Below the pieces are notes generated by a model. That model did not search any database. It saw only the letters and a program-made list of their open reading frames with translations, and was not told the origin of the DNA. Both the position numbers and the translations under genes were made by a program. DNA of 64,000 nt from Chrysemys picta bellii (taxonomy: Eukaryota; Chordata; Testudines; Emydidae). The DNA lies in NCBI RefSeq assembly GCF_011386835.1, contig NC_088791.1:26696998-26760997 (forward strand). The letters are read 5' to 3'. Each line of letters opens with the position of its first letter. The stretch's first letter is position 1. Positions 60,416 to 64,000 of this stretch are shown here, piece after piece.

Positions 60416-60556
60416 TATCATAGAATCATAGGACTGAAAGGCACCTCAAGAGGTCATCTAGCCCCGTCCCCTGCACTCATGGCAAGACTAAATAAAGAGA
60501 TTTGAACCTGCGACGCCTGCATTCTGAGACCACTGCACTAACCCCCCAAGCTATGG
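60416..60556 (-). mobile_element. Cry I-like SINE: tRNA-derived head plus CR1 3' tail
   Basis: On the minus strand a tRNA-like head comes first, with an A-box-like GGTTAGTGCAGTGG (60543-60530) and a B-box-like GGTTCAAATCT (60508-60498). It is followed by GATGACCTCTTGAGGTGCCT and CCTATGATTCTATGAT, which is the CR1 3' terminus. A tRNA head joined to a CR1 tail is the structure reported for the tortoise pol III/Cry I SINEs, which borrow CR1 machinery. The head's pairing as a functional tRNA is poor, so it is not a tRNA gene. No flanking duplication found. Confidence 0.65.
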
Positions 60557-60944
60557 AGGAGGCCCAGTACTGCTCTCAAAGTATTGATAAGATAGGCTTC
60601 TTGTGTCACTGAAGGTGGCTCTTATTTATTTGGGGTCACAGATTCTCTTCATGTAAATATCCTGAAACTCTGAAAGCATCAATTTCAAACTTTCCAAAAT
60701 ATTCACCTTTGGGATGACAGTAACCACATAAAAAGGGTCACTTTTCAGAAAGTTGTGAACATTTTATAAGCAGAAAAGTGCTTCCCAGCCATAACTATAG
60801 TCCTGCTACCACAGTATTATAGTCCATTTTAGAACTCACTTCAGCATTGAAATTCAGCACCAGAACTAGCTCAGACCCCCTTGCATTTGTCCTGGTCTCC
60901 CATCCTGAGAGGTACCTCATCTACTTCTTGAGCTTTTTCATTTA

Positions 60945-61155
60945 GGGCTTGTCTACAAGGCAAGTTACTGAGCAACAAGCCAGGGTGTGATTCTACAGCT
61001 CACTAGTTTGCCACAGAGCACTAAAAATGCCATTCTGCACTTTGATGCTCTCAGAACACTTTTAGTGTACTGTAGCAGGGTCCACATGGCAAGTTAATGC
61101 ACAGCAAGCTAGTGTCCTGTAGTCATACCAATTCACCATCTAGACAATCCCTAGG
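60945..61155. mobile_element. MITE with AGGGCTTGTCTACA ends
   Basis: TAGGGCTTGTCTACAAGGCA at the left pairs with ATCTAGACAATCCCTA at the right. The middle repeats CTAGTTTGCCACAGAGCACT-like and TTAGTGTACTGTAGCAGGGT words. Confidence 0.65.
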
Positions 61156-62799
61156 CCACATTGTGCATTGTGAAATAGAGAGGCTCTTCCATGATCTTCT
61201 GGGGCTTAATCCTAGTATAATTTCAGCATTGACTCAGTTCAGGCACATTTATCATGTGAACGATAAACAGATCAGAATAACTAAGAATGTCAGTAAAGGT
61301 AAATCACAGCTTCTTAATTTTTGGCATACTAAGTCTGTGCAAATTTAAGCTTGACTTTTTTTAAGGAAGTTATACTTTAAAAGGATTTTAAGCAGCAGCT
61401 GTCAGCTAGACTTTAATTATTAATTCTGCAAAGATATTGTGAAACAATGAACAATAACAGTGAAAGCTTCAAACATTAATATTAACCTACAATAAGAGAG
61501 ATAATGTTTTAAACTGGACGAAGAAATAAAAGATGAGTACCTGGACCAACAGCACTAGATGAAACACACAGCTTAAATTATATCCAATCAGGCAAAATAC
61601 AGATATTAAACATTCATGAGATGCTCAGAAATATTCTGAATTAATCAGCAACTGCATATTTAAATGTTTAATATTTAATGATACTACTTCTACAGTCCTG
61701 TAGAAATATTAAACTTTAGTATGTCCCTTATAAAATGAATAACAAGAGGATTTACCATACATAATATTTGAATTGTGGTTATAGATTTTGTGCTGGGCTG
61801 TATTTTGTGGAAGGCATAATTATAATGTATTCAGCTGCAACCAAAATTCTCAACACTTTCACCACAGATGAGATAGGGATAACAATGAAAATAACAATGT
61901 TAAACGAAAGGTAAGTACATCTGGTATTTGATTAAGTCTCCCATGCATGATGGATTACTTATGAAGGCTTACTAAAAATCATGCTTTCATTAAATCTCTT
62001 AGATGAGTGTAAATGGAATGCTAAAGGCATTTTGCATATCACAGAGTATTAGTGTTAGTGTGTTAGTATAGTAAATCTTCTCCAAAACACCAGCTGTGGA
62101 AATAAAAAATATCTGTTAACAAATTCTTTCATTGCTAAGAGTAAACATCTCTGAAGCTTTTTGCATTATTGGCAATATTGGTACTTTACAATACAAATTA
62201 TAAGAATTATTAAAGTAGTTGTCTAACACAGGCCTACAAGAAACCAATGCCTGCCTCCTTCTTTAAAAAAAAAAAAAAAAGAGAGAGAGAGACATTTTAA
62301 AGGAGGGCACGTAGAAATACAACTACATGAACAAACCTGTAAAACAGGTGGTTATAGGTTTTTCTGTCTTCACCAGAGCCTACAAAACTGCATCCACAAT
62401 TACATGTCGGTGCAAAAGCATGGGCCAAGTAAAGGCCTTTTTTAAAAACTAGGCCCATTGTCTTTGTACCAGTAACGAGCCAGCAGGCTACAATACATGC
62501 AGACCTCAAAACACTCTTTTTGAAAACCAGACAGTGAATTGCTAAGACCATTTGGTTTTTCCATGTGTTTTTTTGTTTAAATCGCTATAGTACAATGTTC
62601 CAATCATATTGGTTTAATTTAACTGATATTTTTGTGAGTATTAAATGTATCTTAACCAAAATCTTGTCTGGAAATGCATAGGCTTTTTTGAATGAAAAAC
62701 CCAAAATAAACAAAAAAAACCAACCCTGTTAATGCAATGCTATTGTTGATAACTGAAACAAAAAATACTTTGCACTTAAAGACTTATTTTTTAGTTTTC
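61156..62799. other. Non-coding stretch with a poly(A)/(GA)n tract
   Basis: No supported gene. An A-run at 62265-62280 followed by a GA run to 62291 is a simple repeat. The open frame on the minus strand at 62297-62551 appears repeat-derived. Confidence 0.4.
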
Positions 62800-63060
62800 A
62801 TTCCAATGATTGTGAAACACTTTATAAAAGTAGCAAACACTCCTCGTTTTACAGGTGGGGAAACTGAGACAGAGAAGAGATAAAGGACTTGTCCAGTATC
62901 TGAAAATGATTAAGTGGCAGACCCAGGAATAGCACCTAGATACTCTGACTTCCAAGTCCTTCTGTGGCACTACTCATGTGCTTAAAGTGCTTAACCTTAT
63001 GCACATGTTTAAGAAGTTTGCTGAATTGGAGCCTTAACCATTAGACCATAATGCCTCCCA
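62800..63060 (-). repeat. MIR SINE, minus strand
   Basis: The plus strand contains TTTACAGGTGGGGAAACTGA, GACTTGTCCAGTATCTG, AAGTGGCAGACCCAGGAATA and, further on, TTAACCATTAGACCATAATG. These are the reverse complement of MIR core and tRNA-head modules in the right order. The segment about 62945-63020 between core and head contains an unrelated short foldback (TGCTTAAAGTGCTTAACC...). Confidence 0.75.
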
Positions 63061-63494
63061 TCTGTGATACAAAATGTAAAGTTAGGATGGTCTTAGCAAT
63101 AGTTAGCTGACCACTTTGTGCAATTATTCCATAGCATTGTTATTTCATCTGCTATATAGTTTTATGTCTTAATAGCTTTGTGCAACATAACCAAGTTACA
63201 ATTGCTGTGTACACCATAATTCTGAATTTCCTGACTTCTGTGCATTTAAATTCTCAGCCATAGCATTGCATTCACTTGTAGTAGCTTTTGGAATTCAATT
63301 TCTGTTTTAAAACAAAAAACAATAACATCAAAAACAAAAAGTGATTGCTTATGTGTTTATATGATCACCAGTTGAAATAAATGCTATATGTGTAGCACAC
63401 TGGATATATAAATGCACAAATATGACAAATAAGACTTTTTTTTAACTAGTAAACCAAATTTCTTCAAATACATCAAAAGATGTATTAAGGAGCC
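63061..63494. other. No feature recognised
   Basis: AT-rich non-coding sequence; nothing supported. Confidence 0.4.
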
Positions 63495-63623
63495 CAGGGC
63501 CGGCTCTAGGCACCAGCAAACCAAGCACGCGCTTGGGGTAGCACATTTTCAGGGGCAGCATTCCGGCCATTTTTTTTTTTTTTTTTTTTTGCTTTGGGCG
63601 GCAGAAGCCTAAAGCCAGCCCTG
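63495..63623. mobile_element. hAT-like element, CAGGGCCGGCTC family, third copy
   Basis: Ends CAGGGCCGGCTCTAGG and CTAAAGCCAGCCCTG match the copies at 11105 and 26053. A T-run lies at 63571-63592. Flanking octamers AAGGAGCC and GCAGCAGC do not match, so this may be the left part of a longer element that continues to the right. Confidence 0.7.
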
Positions 63624-64000
63624 GCAGCAGCAGCACAGTCGTGTGGGGGGTGCCCTGGGGCCGCTGCGGTTTGCACCGCGGGGGAGCAGCACCCGCACCT
63701 TGTGGCTGAGCCGGGCAGGCTCCGAGCGTGGGACACTTGGGCTGGGGGCTGCCCCGTGGGGCACACAGAGCCGCCTGCAGGTGCCGCAGGGCAGCCACCC
63801 CCCAGTGCCGCAGCCGGGGCTGGGCGAAGCGGCCTGAGCCACCCAGGGACTGCGGCAGGGCGGCTAGAAGCAGCAGCAGGGCCATAGAGGGCAGGGCGCT
63901 GCCATGTGGGGCCCGCGTCCCATTCTCCGGGGCTCCGCTCCCTCTGGGGCTACCCTGCCCTGTCTCCTCAGCCCCCTGCCGGGGCGGTCCACTGGCTCTG
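63624..64000. repeat. GC-rich sequence at the window edge, probably repeat-derived
   Basis: Open frames exist on both strands but are alanine/proline/glycine-rich and mutually overlapping, like those in the GC-rich transposons elsewhere here. No TIR or splice signal decides the matter, and the sequence runs off the window. A GC-rich first exon or CpG island cannot be excluded. Confidence 0.35.

Noticed and set aside
60498..60543. Possible tRNA gene (A and B boxes on the minus strand)
   Set aside because: The stems do not form a credible cloverleaf and a CR1 tail follows directly, which fits a SINE better.
61876..61912. Plus-strand microexon-like segment between a CACCACAG acceptor and GTAAGTAC donor
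   Set aside because: Very short, AT-rich, with repeated ATAACAATG words; one frame is open by chance and nothing else supports it.

Overview
This window looks like nuclear DNA of a vertebrate, most likely a turtle or another non-avian reptile. The reasons are CR1 LINE fragments in both orientations, a tRNA-headed SINE with a CR1 tail (the Cry I design known from cryptodiran turtles), old MIR/L2 relics, and many short non-autonomous DNA transposons with clear terminal inverted repeats (TIRs) and target-site duplications (TSDs). No bacterial, plasmid or viral gene organisation is present. The species assignment is inference from repeat content only.

Genes are sparse. Three places carry real protein-coding signal, all on the minus strand. 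A processed retrocopy of SNRPF (SmF) lies at 19730-20115 and has lost its native start codon. A 111-nt internal exon with consensus splice sites lies at 40466-40576. A terminal exon (acceptor, 25 codons, stop, close AATAAA) lies at 49728-49888. I could not name the host gene of either exon, nor show that they belong together. Almost every other open frame lies inside GC-rich transposons or is chance.

Layout. 1-5700: AT-rich, with a small 75-bp minisatellite, one uncertain repeat and foldback sequences. 5.7-11.7 kb: a 969-bp hAT-like foldback element, a short TA-flanked MITE, a 1.5-kb hAT-like element split by a complete solo LTR, and a third hAT-like family nested in a MITE. 12.2-14.8 kb: L2 relic, a CR1 copy split by a TA-target MITE, and an LTR-like piece. 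14.8-19.7 kb: mostly unique. 19.7-24.3 kb: SNRPF retrocopy, a small LTR, a CR1 3' end and a decayed Harbinger element. 26-30 kb: hAT-like element, a split MIR, two copies of an unnamed repeat and a 1.7-kb LTR-like element. 31.6-35 kb: GC-rich repeat with nested hAT-like and foldback elements, and a CR1 piece split by another hAT. 36-50 kb: scattered repeats and the two exons. 50-64 kb: further MITEs and hAT-like elements, the Cry I-like SINE, a MIR, and a truncated repeat at the right edge.

The most informative feature is the nesting. Several insertions retain exact duplicated target sites, so the order of events can be read directly. I see no new cellular system; the two unidentified exons and the unnamed repeat families are the best leads.
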